Source of the DNA: Marinobacter salicampi
GTDB lineage: Bacteria > Pseudomonadota > Gammaproteobacteria > Pseudomonadales > Oleiphilaceae
DNA: 64,000 nucleotides
Assembly: GCF_011074795.1 (NCBI RefSeq)
Contig: NZ_JAAMPF010000014.1
Span: forward strand, 124,001 to 188,000
Direction of reading: 5' to 3'
Below, piece by piece: positions 1 to 9,978 of this stretch. Position numbers and translations under genes: made by a program. The notes below the pieces were generated by a model. The model did no database searches and had not been told where the DNA came from. It saw only the letters and a list, made by a program, of their open reading frames with translations. Each line of letters begins with the position of its first letter. The first letter of the stretch is position 1.

Positions 1-603
1 GATAAGCAGCACGGCAGACCTTGCCTGTATCAGAGCCGAGCGGGTAAGGGAGAGGCGCTCGGTCGACTGGGAGGGCGGCGTCATGGCAATGGAACGGGCA
101 CTGTTACCGGGGTCCAGGGCACGGCTCAGCTCAGGAGCGTCGGGAAAAAGCGAAGCTGTATGGCCATCGCTACCCATGCCAAGGATTACCACATCCAGCG
201 GCCACTTCAGCTGGTCAAGAGCCCGCTCAGCAGCTGATTGACCTTCAAGTGCCGAAGCACCCTCGAGCTTCAAGGGGTAGAATGTCGCGGCTGCGGCCCG
301 GTCCTGGAGCAGATTGGCGTTCACCAGCCTGGCGTTGCTGTCTTCACTGCTTTGCGGTACCCACCGTTCATCGGTGAGAGTAATCTCCACCCTGGCCCAG
401 TCCAGCGCCTGGGTCCGTAAGGCACGAAAGAACTGAACCGGCGTGCTTCCGCCCGGAACCGCCAGGCTGGCGCGGCCATCCCGGTCAATAGCCCGGCTTA
501 GCTCGCGGGCAACAAACTCCGCTAGGTGGCGCGCGAGGGTCTGCTGATCGGCCGCGATCTCTGGCAGGAGCCCCGCCGGCCAAGACAGATCAGGCATCTT
601 CAT
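1..603 (-). CDS. pgl: 6-phosphogluconolactonase, C-terminus cut by window edge
   Basis: Hydrolyses 6-phosphogluconolactone to 6-phosphogluconate, the step after Zwf in the Entner-Doudoroff/pentose phosphate route, in the cytoplasm. The reading frame is open from the ATG at 601-603 to base 1, about 201 codons; the family is usually 225-240 aa, so only the end is missing. Visible family motifs are [10 protein letters not shown] and [16 protein letters not shown]. The start is chosen because GGAG lies 8 nt upstream; a second ATG lies 6 nt further in. The start overlaps the zwf stop by 14 nt, so translation is probably coupled to zwf in one operon under HexR control. In pseudomonads eda follows; that would lie off the left edge. 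Confidence 0.95.
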   Translation of the reverse strand, partial: MKMPDLSWPAGLLPEIAADQQTLARHLAEFVARELSRAIDRDGRASLAVPGGSTPVQFFRALRTQALDWARVEITLTDERWVPQSSEDSNARLVNANLLQDRAAAATFYPLKLEGASALEGQSAAERALDQLKWPLDVVILGMGSDGHTASLFPDAPELSRALDPGNSARSIAMTPPSQSTERLSLTRSALIQARSAVLLI

Positions 604-2071
604 ACCAGCTTCTCCCGTCTCTGGTGATCATGGCAATAGAGGCAACCGGCCCCCAGGTTCCAGCTGCGTACCTTTTCGGGTGAGCCGCTGGGTCCTGCCA
701 GTGGGACATCACCTGATCTACCCAATGCCAGGCATACTCAACCTCATCGCGACGGACAAACAGGTACTGATTACCTTTCATAGCTTCCCACAGCAGGCGC
801 TCGTAGGCATCAGGAATGCGACTTGTGCTGAACGCTTCGGAAAAGGTCAGCTCCAGCGGACCCTGACGTAACCTCATGCCCTTATCCAGGCCTTGGTCCT
901 TGGTCAGTATCTGAAGCTCCATGCCCTCGTCGGGCTGAAGCCGGATGATGAGCTTGTTGTTGGCCAGATGCTTCTGGTCCGGATCAAAGATGTAGTGGGG
1001 AGCCGGCTTGAAATGGATGATGATCTGGGAAAGCTTTTCCGGCAAACGCTTGCCCGTACGTATGTAGAAGGGTACGCCGGCCCAGCGCCAGTTGTGGATC
1101 TCAGCCTTCAGCGCCACGAATGTTTCTGTGCTGCTTCCTTTCGCAGCGCCCTCCTCCTGCAGATAACCGGGGACAGGTAAACCGTTACTGGTCCCTGCCG
1201 TGTACTGACCGCGCACCAGGTGAGTATCGATCATGTCAGAGGTAATGGGGCGGAGCGCCTTGAGCACTTTTACTTTTTCATCACGGATGCTGTTTGCTGA
1301 AAGATCCGCCGGCGGGTCCATGGCAATCAGACATAACAATTGCAGAAGATGATTCTGGATCATATCCCGCATCTGGCCGGCTTTGTCAAAGTACCCCCAG
1401 CGGCCTTCAATGCCTACGCTCTCGGCTACGGTAATTTCCACGTGGGAGATATGGTTCTGGTTCCACTGTGTAGCGAACAGATTATTGGCAAAACGTAAGG
1501 CGATCAGGTTCTGGACGGTTTCCTTGCCAAGGTAGTGATCAATACGGAACAGCTGGTTCTCGTTGAAAACCTCCGCAAGCTGGTTATTGATAACTTTTGA
1601 CGAGCTCAGGTCGTGCCCGATGGGTTTTTCTACCACGATACGGGTGTCCGCATTGCAACAGCCCTGGTCACGCAGGTTCCGCGCTATCACGCCATAGAGG
1701 GAGGGTGGGGTCGCCATATAGACAATCAGCTCCCCACCGCCCCGGGCACGCCATTCATTCAGAAGGCCGTAGCCCTGTTCACTCTCAAAGTCGAAACAGA
1801 GGTAATCGACCCGATCCAGGAACCGGGCCAGCACCCCCTCGTCAATATCCTCAGCTTTGACATAGCTCTGAATGCTCTCTGCCAGCTGAGCCCTGATAGC
1901 AGCCGTACTGTCATCACTGCGAGCCAGCGCCAGGACACGACTGTTTGGCTCAAGCAAGCCGGCTCGTTCCAGCTGGTAAAGGGCCGGGAACAATTTGCGC
2001 TGAGCCAGATCACCCAGAGCACCGAACATGATCAGGTCACAACGCGTACTGCTTTTGCCGACCATAGGCAT
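590..2071 (-). CDS. zwf: Glucose-6-phosphate 1-dehydrogenase
   Basis: Oxidises glucose-6-phosphate to 6-phosphogluconolactone with NADP+ (or NAD+), first step of the oxidative hexose-phosphate pathways. 493 aa, the usual family length. The N-terminal Rossmann dinucleotide motif [10 protein letters not shown] is at residues 17-26, the EKP motif near 148-150, and the catalytic signature RIDHYLGKE at 176-184 with the active-site His. The start gives MPMVGKSS; a Met two codons later is an alternative. It is the first gene of zwf-pgl and faces hexR; a HexR-type palindrome lies 62-76 nt upstream, so repression relieved by 2-keto-3-deoxy-6-phosphogluconate is the likely control (known for HexR in pseudomonads, inferred here). 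Confidence 0.97.
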   Translation of the reverse strand: MPMVGKSSTRCDLIMFGALGDLAQRKLFPALYQLERAGLLEPNSRVLALARSDDSTAAIRAQLAESIQSYVKAEDIDEGVLARFLDRVDYLCFDFESEQGYGLLNEWRARGGGELIVYMATPPSLYGVIARNLRDQGCCNADTRIVVEKPIGHDLSSSKVINNQLAEVFNENQLFRIDHYLGKETVQNLIALRFANNLFATQWNQNHISHVEITVAESVGIEGRWGYFDKAGQMRDMIQNHLLQLLCLIAMDPPADLSANSIRDEKVKVLKALRPITSDMIDTHLVRGQYTAGTSNGLPVPGYLQEEGAAKGSSTETFVALKAEIHNWRWAGVPFYIRTGKRLPEKLSQIIIHFKPAPHYIFDPDQKHLANNKLIIRLQPDEGMELQILTKDQGLDKGMRLRQGPLELTFSEAFSTSRIPDAYERLLWEAMKGNQYLFVRRDEVEYAWHWVDQVMSHWQDPAAHPKRYAAGTWGPVASIAMITRDGRSWYEDA

Positions 2072-2105
2072 TTCTTCCTGTCACAGGTGCCGGTGCCAAT
2101 CCCGC

Positions 2106-2133
2106 TTGTCTGGGGACAGGCCCGACATATAAT
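2106..2133 (+). promoter_or_regulatory. Predicted sigma-70 promoter of hexR
   Basis: TTGTCT (2106-2111), a 16-nt spacer and a perfect TATAAT (2128-2133). The predicted start of transcription falls inside the HexR palindrome at 2133-2147, which would give autorepression. A second perfect TATAAT at 2234-2239 without a clear -35 could be an additional start. Confidence 0.55.
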
Positions 2134-2147
2134 GTAGTAATATTACC
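2133..2147. promoter_or_regulatory. HexR operator between zwf and hexR
   Basis: The 15-bp sequence TGTAGTAATATTACC matches the published HexR consensus (TGTARTWWWAYTACA, as I recall it) at 14 of 15 positions. It sits between the divergent zwf and hexR genes and just downstream of the hexR -10 box, as expected for a repressor that controls both zwf-pgl and itself. Confidence 0.8.
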
Positions 2148-2285
2148 TAAGTTATGACACACAGAAGTGTGTATTCCCAGGTGGCGCCCGGATATTTGAT
2201 ACTTATACTACCGCTTTTGCTGGCGAAACAGGGTATAATCCGCCTCCAGAGGGTCCTTAAACGCCAAGCCAGAGAGGAGCTTTTC

Positions 2286-3158
2286 ATGGCAGCCAAGCAT
2301 GCCTACCAGGATGACAATATTCTTAGCGTTATCCAGGACAGACTCGACACGCTGAACAAGTCCGAACGTAAGGTCGCTGAAGCCATACTGAACGACCCGA
2401 CGTCAGCCACCCGGTACAGTATCGCATCCCTCGCCCGGGCAGCGGAGGTCAGCGAACCGACCGTAAACAGGTTCTGCCGAAATTTCTCCGCCACCGGCTT
2501 CCCCGACTTCAAGATACGCCTGGCTCAAAGCATCGCAACCGGCACCCCTTATGTGGGGCAGAACATCAGCCCTGAAGATTCGGTGGCCGAGTTTGCGGAC
2601 AAGATCGTTCTCACCACCATAGCCAATCTGGATAAAGCCCGGCAAGCCCTCTCGGCCAAAGCGCTAGCCCTGACTATCGACCATCTTATCCAGGCCAAAC
2701 AGATCAATTTTTTCGGAATGGGCGGATCCGCCCCGGTTGCCCTGGACGCCCAACACAAGTTTTTTCGTTTTAACATTCCGGTGATGAGTTATGACGATGC
2801 GCTTATGCAGCGGATGGTTGCCGCAGGCTCTGCTACAGGGGATGTGATCGTGGTGATCTCCTATACCGGTCGTACTAGGGAGATGATCGAAATTGCGGAA
2901 ATAGCCCGTGCCAATGGGGCCACGGTGATCGGAATTACTGCGCCAGATTCGCCCCTGTCCAAGGTGTGCACGGTAGCACTCGAGGTTACCGCATCAGAGG
3001 ACACAGAGGTCTATATGCCGATGACTTCGCGGATCATTCACCTGACAGTGATCGATATCCTGGCTACCGGAGTGACCCTCAAGCGCGGCCCTGATTTCCA
3101 GCAACACCTCAAGAAAATCAAGGACAGCCTCAAGCCTACCCGCTTACCTATTCAATAA
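2286..3158 (+). CDS. hexR: RpiR-family repressor of glucose catabolism, HexR
   Basis: Transcription factor of the RpiR family that represses zwf and Entner-Doudoroff genes and is released by the intermediate KDPG. 290 aa from the ATG at 2286. An N-terminal helix-turn-helix domain contains RLDTLNKSERKVAEAIL and VSEPTVNRFCR, and a C-terminal SIS sugar-phosphate domain contains NFFGMGGSAPVALDAQHKF. The frame is open 44 codons further upstream, but this start has AGAGGAG just upstream and matches the N-terminus and length of known HexR. It is divergent from zwf with a shared operator. The upstream open stretch is probably leader. Confidence 0.93.
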   Translation: MAAKHAYQDDNILSVIQDRLDTLNKSERKVAEAILNDPTSATRYSIASLARAAEVSEPTVNRFCRNFSATGFPDFKIRLAQSIATGTPYVGQNISPEDSVAEFADKIVLTTIANLDKARQALSAKALALTIDHLIQAKQINFFGMGGSAPVALDAQHKFFRFNIPVMSYDDALMQRMVAAGSATGDVIVVISYTGRTREMIEIAEIARANGATVIGITAPDSPLSKVCTVALEVTASEDTEVYMPMTSRIIHLTVIDILATGVTLKRGPDFQQHLKKIKDSLKPTRLPIQ

Positions 3159-3238
3159 GGGTCAGCGGTCGGCCCCTGAAGAGCGAAGATACAGGACGAT
3201 AGAGATAGTACAGCCATAGACTGCCGCAATGGGAAGGG

Positions 3239-3280
3239 TCCGGCAGCCCTGACGCGCCGTCGCATGCCAGGGCTGCCGGA
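3239..3280. repeat. 12-bp perfect inverted repeat between converging hexR and ppiD
   Basis: Arms 3239-3250 (TCCGGCAGCCCT) and 3269-3280 are exactly complementary with an 18-nt loop. No T-run follows on either strand, so it is not a textbook intrinsic terminator. Its place between two converging stop codons suggests an RNA-end hairpin that serves both genes. Confidence 0.6.
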
Positions 3281-3284
3281 TGAT

Positions 3285-5144
3285 TCAGGGCCTTTCGACG
3301 TCCGCGCGGTCACGCAGCAGTTGGCGATAAGCCCGGTATTCGCGCTCGGCCATTTGGGCCGCAACAAACTCCTGCCATTGCTCCAGTTCCTGCTCCTTGT
3401 TCTCCGTTGCCACGGCTTCCACATCATCAAGGGCAATGATGGTGAGAGCCTGGCCAGACTCGGTCATACCGTAGGTAGTGGCTTCTCCCTCGGGTTCCGG
3501 CAGCTCAAAGGTACGACGCAGAACCTGTTGGTCGACTTCCTGACTGGAGCGCGATACGCCCGTGTATGACTGCCAGCTCTCGACAGGTATCTCAAGATCC
3601 TCCAGGGATTCCCCATCCTGAAGCCGGGCGATCAGATCACGCCCGAGGTCCGAAAGAGCTTCCTGGGTACGCTGCTCAACCAGCTGCGTCCGAATCTCTT
3701 CACGCACCTCTTCAAATGGCTGCTGGGCACCAGGCTGATACTCACGTACCCGCGCCACAACAGAAGTGCCGGGGCTGACATCAATGACTTCGGTATTGTA
3801 TTGATCATCGAGCACATCATCAGAGAACAGCTGGCGCACCAGCCCCTGATGACTGAAGACGCCCTCGCCCCCTTCCCGGGTTATGCCATCCTGAGTCTTC
3901 AGCTCCAGACCCAGCTCTTCTGCCGGTACCTCCAGGTTATCCTCGGCATACGCAAGGTCAGAAAGGCGCGAGCGCAGCTCGGCATATCGGTCGCCGGCGC
4001 GCTCCTCGGCCAGCTGACTACGCAGCTGAGGCTTCATCTCCTCAAAAGACGGCGGCTCCTTGGAGCGAACATCCGTGACCTTGATCAGATGAGTGCCGTA
4101 CTGGGTTTCAACCGGATCGGATACCTCGCCCTCTTCCAGGGCAAACATCGCATCCTCAAACGCACTGTCGAAGACTCCCCGACCGGCATAACCCAGGTCA
4201 CCGCCGTCCTGCGCTGATGACAGGTCGTCGGAATAGGTTTTAGCCAGCTCGTCGAAGTCCTCGCCGGCTTCCAGCTTCTGCTGTACCTCAGCCAGCTTCT
4301 GCTCTGCCTCATCACCGTCTTCAATGAGAATGTGTGAGGTTTTGCGCTCTTCGGAGGCAAGATCGTCCACCTGGTTCTCGTACTCTTGGCGAAGATCACT
4401 TTCACTGACTTCGATCTGTTCAGCCAGGTCGTCAAGAGAAAGCTCGACATAGGCGGCTTCAACCTGCTCCGGCTGCTTGAACTGCCCGGGATTCTGTTCG
4501 TAGTATTCCTTTACGTCCTCGTCAGAAACCTCAACCTGCCCTTCAACCATGCTGGGGCTAAGCTCAAAGGTCCGGAAGTCCCGGGCTTGATACTGAATGT
4601 CCAGGAGTCTCTGTACGACCTGAGGAGACACAAGCCCGCTTTTGAGAATACCGGCACGGATCTGGTTGACGACAAACTGGCGTCGCATAGCATCCCGGAA
4701 TTCCATGGGCCCCATACCCATATTTCTGATAACAGCCACGAAGCGGTCGCGGTTAAATTCGCCGTCTACCTGGAACTGGGCCATCTGGGTGATCAGGCGG
4801 TCAATGTCCTCGTCGGACAGCTCAAGACCCTGACGGGCCGCATCCTGAGTAAGGACCGTTTCCTGGATCATGGCGTTCAGTACCTCGCGCCGGATCTCGT
4901 CGTCGTCCAGCAGCGACGGGTCAGCCGTATCCATCTCAGACAGGGCACGTTGACGCTCCATCTGCACCACGCGCATGAACTCGCGTTCGGTAATGGGCTC
5001 ACCATCAACAACAGCCACTTCGGGCTCTCCTGAGAAGCCGCCAATAATAGCGTCCACGCCCCACATGGAAAGGGCGACAATCAGAAGTCCCACAATGATT
5101 TTGGCAATAGTGCCCTGGGAATTTTCTCGGATATCTTGAAGCAT
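3285..5144 (-). CDS. ppiD: Periplasmic chaperone / peptidyl-prolyl isomerase PpiD
   Basis: Inner-membrane-anchored chaperone that works at the periplasmic exit of the Sec translocon and assists folding of exported proteins. 619 aa, near the E. coli length of 623. A single N-terminal membrane segment lies at about residues 12-34 (TIAKIIVGLLIVALSMWGV) and is followed by a SurA_N-like helical domain. A parvulin (PpiC) domain lies around residues 265-360, including KTSHILIEDG and GGDLGYAGRG, with a long helical C-terminal part. GGGAGG lies just before the ATG (spacing short). It is downstream of hupB in the conserved tig-clpPX-lon-hupB-ppiD order, but a strong terminator separates them. The protein is very acidic outside the membrane anchor. 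Confidence 0.96.
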   Translation of the reverse strand: MLQDIRENSQGTIAKIIVGLLIVALSMWGVDAIIGGFSGEPEVAVVDGEPITEREFMRVVQMERQRALSEMDTADPSLLDDDEIRREVLNAMIQETVLTQDAARQGLELSDEDIDRLITQMAQFQVDGEFNRDRFVAVIRNMGMGPMEFRDAMRRQFVVNQIRAGILKSGLVSPQVVQRLLDIQYQARDFRTFELSPSMVEGQVEVSDEDVKEYYEQNPGQFKQPEQVEAAYVELSLDDLAEQIEVSESDLRQEYENQVDDLASEERKTSHILIEDGDEAEQKLAEVQQKLEAGEDFDELAKTYSDDLSSAQDGGDLGYAGRGVFDSAFEDAMFALEEGEVSDPVETQYGTHLIKVTDVRSKEPPSFEEMKPQLRSQLAEERAGDRYAELRSRLSDLAYAEDNLEVPAEELGLELKTQDGITREGGEGVFSHQGLVRQLFSDDVLDDQYNTEVIDVSPGTSVVARVREYQPGAQQPFEEVREEIRTQLVEQRTQEALSDLGRDLIARLQDGESLEDLEIPVESWQSYTGVSRSSQEVDQQVLRRTFELPEPEGEATTYGMTESGQALTIIALDDVEAVATENKEQELEQWQEFVAAQMAEREYRAYRQLLRDRADVERP

Positions 5145-5304
5145 GGTCCTCCCAGATCGCCGGCGGCAGTGCAGCCCTTCGTAAAAGAGCGATCACATTT
5201 GCAGGCGTCAGGCCTCTCGCAATTCATTCGGAAAGCCAGCGTTCAGGCCCTGCTTTGCACTGTGCGGCAAGCGGTAGTCCCCGATAAACTGACATGCGCA
5301 ACGT

Positions 5305-5332
5305 AAAAAGGCGCACCCTGATGGAATGCGCC
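5305..5332 (-). terminator. Intrinsic terminator of hupB
   Basis: On the minus strand GGCGCA and TGCGCC form a 6-bp stem with an 11-nt loop, followed by TTTTT. It lies about 120 nt past the hupB stop, so the hupB transcript has an appreciable 3' UTR. It sits inside the 309-bp gap 5145-5453 between ppiD and hupB; the rest of that gap shows no gene and must hold the ppiD promoter. Confidence 0.75.
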
Positions 5333-5453
5333 CCGACTTCGTTTGAAAGCAACCTCTACCCGGTTTTACCGTCCCGAACTTGGATAAGCCGATGGGTCAT
5401 ACGGGGGTCGCTCCGGCTACACCATAAATGATGGAGCCTAGCGAAAGAGACCG

Positions 5454-5726
5454 TTACTTAACGGCGTCCTTCAGAGCCTTACCTGCCTTGAACCCAGGCA
5501 CCTTGGATGCCGGAATCTTGATTTCAGCGCCAGTTTGCGGATTGCGACCAGTACGGGCTGCACGCTCTTTAACGGAGAAAGTACCGAAACCAATCAAAGT
5601 CACCTGATCGCCTTCTTTAAGGGCACTAGTAACGGAGTTGATCATGGCATCCAGGGCACGACCGGCACTGGCTTTGGAGATATCAGCTGACTCTGCAATT
5701 GAATCAATAAGTTCGGACTTGTTCAC
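5454..5726 (-). CDS. hupB: Nucleoid protein HU, beta subunit
   Basis: Small basic histone-like protein that bends and compacts DNA as a dimer. 90 aa, exactly the family length, beginning MNKSELI and carrying the HU signature [18 protein letters not shown] at about residues 46-63 in the DNA-gripping arm. The start codon is GTG (5724-5726); AGGGG lies 6 nt upstream, and no ATG gives a full-length HU. It lies between lon and ppiD, as in many gammaproteobacteria, with its own terminator, so it is probably transcribed alone at high level. Confidence 0.98.
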   Translation of the reverse strand: MNKSELIDSIAESADISKASAGRALDAMINSVTSALKEGDQVTLIGFGTFSVKERAARTGRNPQTGAEIKIPASKVPGFKAGKALKDAVK

Positions 5727-5884
5727 ACTAAACCCCTTCGATTTCAGGTTGAAGATGTTATAGGTTGGTTTGTTTTTCTTGGACGCTCTCGACTATCGCA
5801 CAAGCAGTCGGAGAATTCCATTTTTCACTTTTCTTATTCCCTGCGGCTGACTCTAGAAGATCAAAATAGCCGCATACTGCGCGG

Positions 5885-5935
5885 GAGCCCTTGGTATTGG
5901 CTGCTTCACGGCGAAACAGTTATACCAATGGGCTC
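5885..5935. repeat. Long bulged hairpin downstream of lon
   Basis: GAGCCCTTGGTAT (5885-5897) pairs with ATACCAATGGGCTC (5922-5935): 13 base pairs with one bulged base and a 24-nt loop. No clear T-run follows. A smaller CCGC/GCGG hairpin followed by CTATTTT on the minus strand lies next to it (about 5864-5884) and may be the actual lon terminator. Confidence 0.6.
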
Positions 5936-5963
5936 TCTAGCCTGTCAACAAGACCTGTGCTGT

Positions 5964-8381
5964 TTAATGTGTATTTATGCGCTCTGCGTTGTCCCCGTCA
6001 TCGTCACGGGTGCTGCCTGATTTGGACCGTGACTCGGGATCTTCAGCGAGCGGTGCTGGCGGGTAGGCCAGTGCGATATCTAGAACTTCGTCAATCCATT
6101 TCGCCGGAAGGATCTCCAGTGACTTCTTGATATTGTCTGGTATCTCCTTGAGATCGCGAACATTCTCATCTGGAATGATGACCGTCTTGATGCCGCCCCG
6201 GTGAGCCGCAAGCAGCTTTTCCTTGAGGCCGCCTATGGGCAGCACACGCCCGCGCAGAGTGATTTCGCCGGTCATGGCGACATCCGCACGGACCGGAATA
6301 TTGGTCAGCGCAGAGACCAGGGCCGTGCACATCCCAATACCGGCGCTAGGGCCGTCTTTCGGCGTTGCCCCCTCCGGCACGTGGACATGCAGGTCATGTT
6401 TCTCATGGAAATCCTCGGCGATACCAAGACCGACGGCACGGCTTCTGACCACGGTAAGGGCGGCCTGTATCGACTCCTGCATGACGTCACCGAGAGAGCC
6501 CGTCTTGACCACGCGACCCTTGCCCTTGGTCAGGGCACATTCGATGGTGAGCAATTCACCGCCCACCTGGGTCCAGGCCAGACCGGTCACCTGACCAACC
6601 TGGTTCTTTTCTTCCGCAAGACCATACTTGTACTTCTGGACGCCGGAGTAATCCTCAAGCACCTCAGGGGTGATCTCTACCGTGGTCTTTTCCCCGCTCT
6701 GAACGTGGTCGCGAACCACTTTTCGACAGATCTTGGCAATTTCCCGTTCCAGGCCACGTACACCGGCTTCCCGGGTGTAGTACCTGATGACATCACGCAA
6801 GGTCGCCTCAGGCATTTCAAGCTCCCCTTTGCGCAGGCCATTGGCCTTGATCTGCTTGGGCAAAAGGTACTTGAGGGCAATATTGACCTTTTCATCCTCG
6901 GTGTACCCCGGGATTCGGATAATTTCCATCCGGTCCAAAAGTGCTGACGGAATGTCCATGGAGTTGGAGGTACAAACAAACATCACATCCGACAGATCAT
7001 AATCCACTTCCAGGTAATGATCGTTGAAGGTGTGATTTTGCTCTGGATCAAGCACCTCCAGCAAGGCAGAGGCCGGGTCGCCCCTGTGATCCATACCCAT
7101 CTTGTCTATTTCGTCAAACAGAAACAGCGGGTTCTTGACTTCGACCTTTGCCAGCTTCTGCAACAATTTGCCAGGCAGCGCTCCAATGTAGGTCTTTCGG
7201 TGACCGCGGATCTCGGCCTCGTCCCGAACGCCACCCAAAGCCATGCGGGTGTATTTCCGGTTGGTTGCCCGGGCAATGGACTGACCCAGGGAGGTCTTAC
7301 CGACGCCAGGAGGGCCCACCAGGCACAGCACAGGGCCCTTGATCTTCTTGACCCGGCTCTGGACTGCCAGATACTCAAGAATACGCTTTTTGACCTCATC
7401 CAGGCCGTAGTGATCCTCATCCAGAATTTCACGGGCCTTCTCTATATCATGACGAACGCGACTGCGCTTTTTCCAGGGCACAGCCAGCATCCAGTCAATA
7501 TAGCCCCGCACCACGGTGGCTTCGGCCGACATGGGCGACATCATCTTGAGCTTGTTCAGCTCAATTTCGGTTTTCTTGCGCGCCTCTTCCGGCAGGCCGG
7601 CTTCCTCAAGCCTGTTTTCGAGATCTTCGAAGTCGTTGTTACCTTCCCCCATAGAGCCCATCTCTTTCTGGATGGCCTTCATCTGCTCGTTGAGGTAGTA
7701 CTCACGCTGGCTGCGCTCCATCTGCTTCTTGACGCGGCCGCGGATCCGCTTCTCCACCTCGATCAGGTCGATCTCACCATCCAGCTTACCCAGCAGCAGG
7801 TCAACGCGCAGCCGGACATCCAGGGCTTCAAGCAGTTCCTGCTTTTCCGGTATCCGCAACTCAAGATGGGCAGCCATGGTGTCGGCAAGACGCTCAAGCT
7901 CATGAATGCCGGTCAGGGCATTGGAGACTTCCGAGGGGACTTTTTTGGAGAGTTTGACGTATTTTTCGAATTCCTCGGTCAGGGTTTTAACCAGAACCTC
8001 TTCTTCACGCTCAGGCAGCGATTCCTCTTCCATCAGCACGGCTTGAGCGGTCAGATAGTCGCCGTCCGCAATACTGTCCAGTTTGGCCCGGGCGTTGCCC
8101 TCCACCAGCACCTTGACCGTGCCGTCCGGCAATCTCAGCATCTGCAGCACAGTTGCCAGGGTACCCATGTTGAACACATCCTTTGGGCCTGGATCATCGG
8201 TTCCGGCATCCCTCTGGGCTACCAGCAGAATCTCCTTGCTACCTTCCATCGCGGCTTCCAATGCCTGTATCGATTTTTCGCGCCCGACAAACAGCGGTAC
8301 CACCATATGCGGGAAAACCACCACATCACGCAGCGGGAGCATCGGGTACTCGTTTACAGACACTTGGGCTGTCAGGGTCAT
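5964..8381 (-). CDS. lon: ATP-dependent protease Lon
   Basis: Cytoplasmic ATP-dependent serine protease that degrades misfolded and regulatory proteins. 805 aa from the ATG at 8379-8381, chosen because GAGG lies 7 nt upstream and the N-terminus ([19 protein letters not shown]) fits the family; the frame is open 41 codons further but without support. Domains in order: LON substrate-binding domain (about 10-205), coiled-coil helices, AAA+ domain with Walker A GPPGVGKT at 356-363 and LFLFDEIDK, then the protease domain with Ser679 in KDGPSAG and Lys722 in GGLKEK, the same numbers as in E. coli. It is downstream of clpX but separated by a terminator, with a possible heat-shock promoter of its own. 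Confidence 0.98.
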   Translation of the reverse strand: MTLTAQVSVNEYPMLPLRDVVVFPHMVVPLFVGREKSIQALEAAMEGSKEILLVAQRDAGTDDPGPKDVFNMGTLATVLQMLRLPDGTVKVLVEGNARAKLDSIADGDYLTAQAVLMEEESLPEREEEVLVKTLTEEFEKYVKLSKKVPSEVSNALTGIHELERLADTMAAHLELRIPEKQELLEALDVRLRVDLLLGKLDGEIDLIEVEKRIRGRVKKQMERSQREYYLNEQMKAIQKEMGSMGEGNNDFEDLENRLEEAGLPEEARKKTEIELNKLKMMSPMSAEATVVRGYIDWMLAVPWKKRSRVRHDIEKAREILDEDHYGLDEVKKRILEYLAVQSRVKKIKGPVLCLVGPPGVGKTSLGQSIARATNRKYTRMALGGVRDEAEIRGHRKTYIGALPGKLLQKLAKVEVKNPLFLFDEIDKMGMDHRGDPASALLEVLDPEQNHTFNDHYLEVDYDLSDVMFVCTSNSMDIPSALLDRMEIIRIPGYTEDEKVNIALKYLLPKQIKANGLRKGELEMPEATLRDVIRYYTREAGVRGLEREIAKICRKVVRDHVQSGEKTTVEITPEVLEDYSGVQKYKYGLAEEKNQVGQVTGLAWTQVGGELLTIECALTKGKGRVVKTGSLGDVMQESIQAALTVVRSRAVGLGIAEDFHEKHDLHVHVPEGATPKDGPSAGIGMCTALVSALTNIPVRADVAMTGEITLRGRVLPIGGLKEKLLAAHRGGIKTVIIPDENVRDLKEIPDNIKKSLEILPAKWIDEVLDIALAYPPAPLAEDPESRSKSGSTRDDDGDNAERINTH

Positions 8382-8422
8382 ATGGAATCCTCTGATGACG
8401 TTTAATTCAGCATACCATCGTT

Positions 8423-8449
8423 CATTGGGGCAGCCTGCGTAATTACAAT
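8423..8449 (-). promoter_or_regulatory. Possible heat-shock (sigma-32) promoter of lon
   Basis: On the minus strand ATTGTAAT (8442-8449) is followed 11 nt later by CCCCAATG (8423-8430), resembling the sigma-32 pattern CTTGAA / CCCCAT about 45-70 nt before the lon start. The -35 part is weak. lon is a heat-shock gene in E. coli, which makes the call plausible but not firm. Confidence 0.35.
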
Positions 8450-8544
8450 CTCTTTTGGGCCGCCTTGGCTGCCTGGAACCGCGGCGCTGCAGCGATGGAA
8501 CCAACGCCTAAAAGCTTTCCGGTAGCCCCGCGGCGCAAAAAAGA

Positions 8545-8574
8545 GAAAAAAAAAGGGCGTCGCCGCCCTTTTTT
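8545..8574. terminator. Terminator between clpX and lon
   Basis: GGGCG (8555-8559), loop TCGC and CGCCC (8564-8568), flanked by a run of A on the left and T on the right, so the stem extends by A-T pairs. It reads as an intrinsic terminator for clpX on the minus strand (T9 after the stem) and could act in both directions. It lies about 35 nt past the clpX stop. Confidence 0.85.
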
Positions 8575-8607
8575 CATCCGTTATCGGTAACCGGAGCAGA
8601 ACCTGGG

Positions 8608-9891
8608 TCAATCCTCCGGCACGGCCTTGGCATGATCGCTGCTGGCGTAAATTTTGAACGGCTCCGAATCGCCCTTGATCACGCTTTCATCGATCACCAC
8701 CTTGGAAATGCCATGCTCAGACGGTATCTGATACATGGTATCCAGCAAGGTCGCTTCCATTATGGAGCGCAAACCACGGGCCCCGGTCTTACGGCTCATG
8801 GCTTTATGGGCCACAGCTCGCAGGGCATCTTCCCGGAAGTCCAGTTCGACACCTTCCATGTCAAAAAGTTTCTGGTACTGCTTGGTCAGCGCATTCTTGG
8901 GCTCGGTCAGAATCTGGATCAGCGCCTCTTCATCAAGTTCGGTCAGTGTTGCCACAACCGGAAGCCGGCCGACAAACTCCGGAATCAGGCCGTACTTGAC
9001 CAGATCCTCGGTTTCAACATCCTTGATGATCTCACCGGTATTCTTGCGATCCTCCTGGCTGACAACAGACGCCGAGAAACCGATGCTGCTGCGCTCTGAA
9101 CGGGCCTGGATCACTTTGTCCAGGCCAGCGAAGGCACCGCCACAAATAAACAGGATGTTACCAGTATCAACCTGCAGGAATTCCTGTTGTGGATGCTTGC
9201 GGCCGCCCTGGGGCGGCACAGAGGCAACAGTACCTTCGATCAGCTTCAGCAACGCCTGCTGTACGCCTTCACCGGAGACATCACGGGTAATAGACGGGTT
9301 ATCCGACTTACGTGAGATCTTGTCAATCTCATCAATGTAGACGATGCCACGCTGGGCCTTCTCTACATCGTAGTCGCACTTCTGAAGCAGTTTCTGGATA
9401 ATATTTTCAACGTCTTCACCCACATAGCCCGCTTCGGTCAGGGTCGTCGCATCGGCAATGGTGAAGGGCACGTTCAGTACCCGCGCCAGAGTCTCTGCGA
9501 GCAGCGTCTTGCCGCTGCCTGTAGGGCCAATCAGCAGGATATTGCTTTTGCCAAGCTCGACATCGGCCTTGCCTTCACCGTATCGCAAGCGCTTGTAGTG
9601 GTTATAAACCGCAACAGCGAGTACCACCTTGGCTCTATCCTGCCCTATGACATACTCGTTGAGGGTGTCCCGGATTTCAGACGGTGTGGGAAGACGATCA
9701 CGGCTGTCTTCCTGTGCATTCTCCTGGATTTCTTCCCGGATTATGTCGTTGCACAGGTCGACGCACTCGTCACAGATGAACACCGAAGGCCCTGCGATGA
9801 GCTTCCGGACTTCATGCTGGCTCTTTCCACAAAACGAGCAGTAGAGCAACTTGCCGTTATCGTCGCTTCTGCCGTTTCTTTCATCTGCCAT
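8608..9891 (-). CDS. clpX: ATP-dependent Clp protease, ATP-binding subunit ClpX
   Basis: AAA+ unfoldase that feeds tagged proteins into the ClpP chamber. 427 aa, the usual length. N-terminal zinc-binding domain with Cys18, Cys21, Cys40 and Cys43 (CSFC...CDEC), Walker A GPTGSGKT at 122-129, Walker [10 protein letters not shown], and the GFSASV-type pore-loop region further on. GAGG lies 8 nt before the ATG. It follows clpP by 87 nt on the same strand, so clpP-clpX are probably one transcript ended by the terminator at 8545-8574. Confidence 0.98.
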   Translation of the reverse strand: MADERNGRSDDNGKLLYCSFCGKSQHEVRKLIAGPSVFICDECVDLCNDIIREEIQENAQEDSRDRLPTPSEIRDTLNEYVIGQDRAKVVLAVAVYNHYKRLRYGEGKADVELGKSNILLIGPTGSGKTLLAETLARVLNVPFTIADATTLTEAGYVGEDVENIIQKLLQKCDYDVEKAQRGIVYIDEIDKISRKSDNPSITRDVSGEGVQQALLKLIEGTVASVPPQGGRKHPQQEFLQVDTGNILFICGGAFAGLDKVIQARSERSSIGFSASVVSQEDRKNTGEIIKDVETEDLVKYGLIPEFVGRLPVVATLTELDEEALIQILTEPKNALTKQYQKLFDMEGVELDFREDALRAVAHKAMSRKTGARGLRSIMEATLLDTMYQIPSEHGISKVVIDESVIKGDSEPFKIYASSDHAKAVPED

Positions 9892-9978
9892 TGAAATACC
9901 TCTGTCTTTGAGTGCCGGCGCACAGTCAATCGTTAACTAAACAATACGCCGCCAAAGGAAGTTGCGACCATTTCAGTA

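Noticed and set aside
7017..8405. A 462-codon open frame on the plus strand across lon
   Set aside because: It is exactly antisense to lon, whose motifs and length are complete, and the translated product is of the antisense type (rich in His, Leu and Gln) with no domain I recognise.
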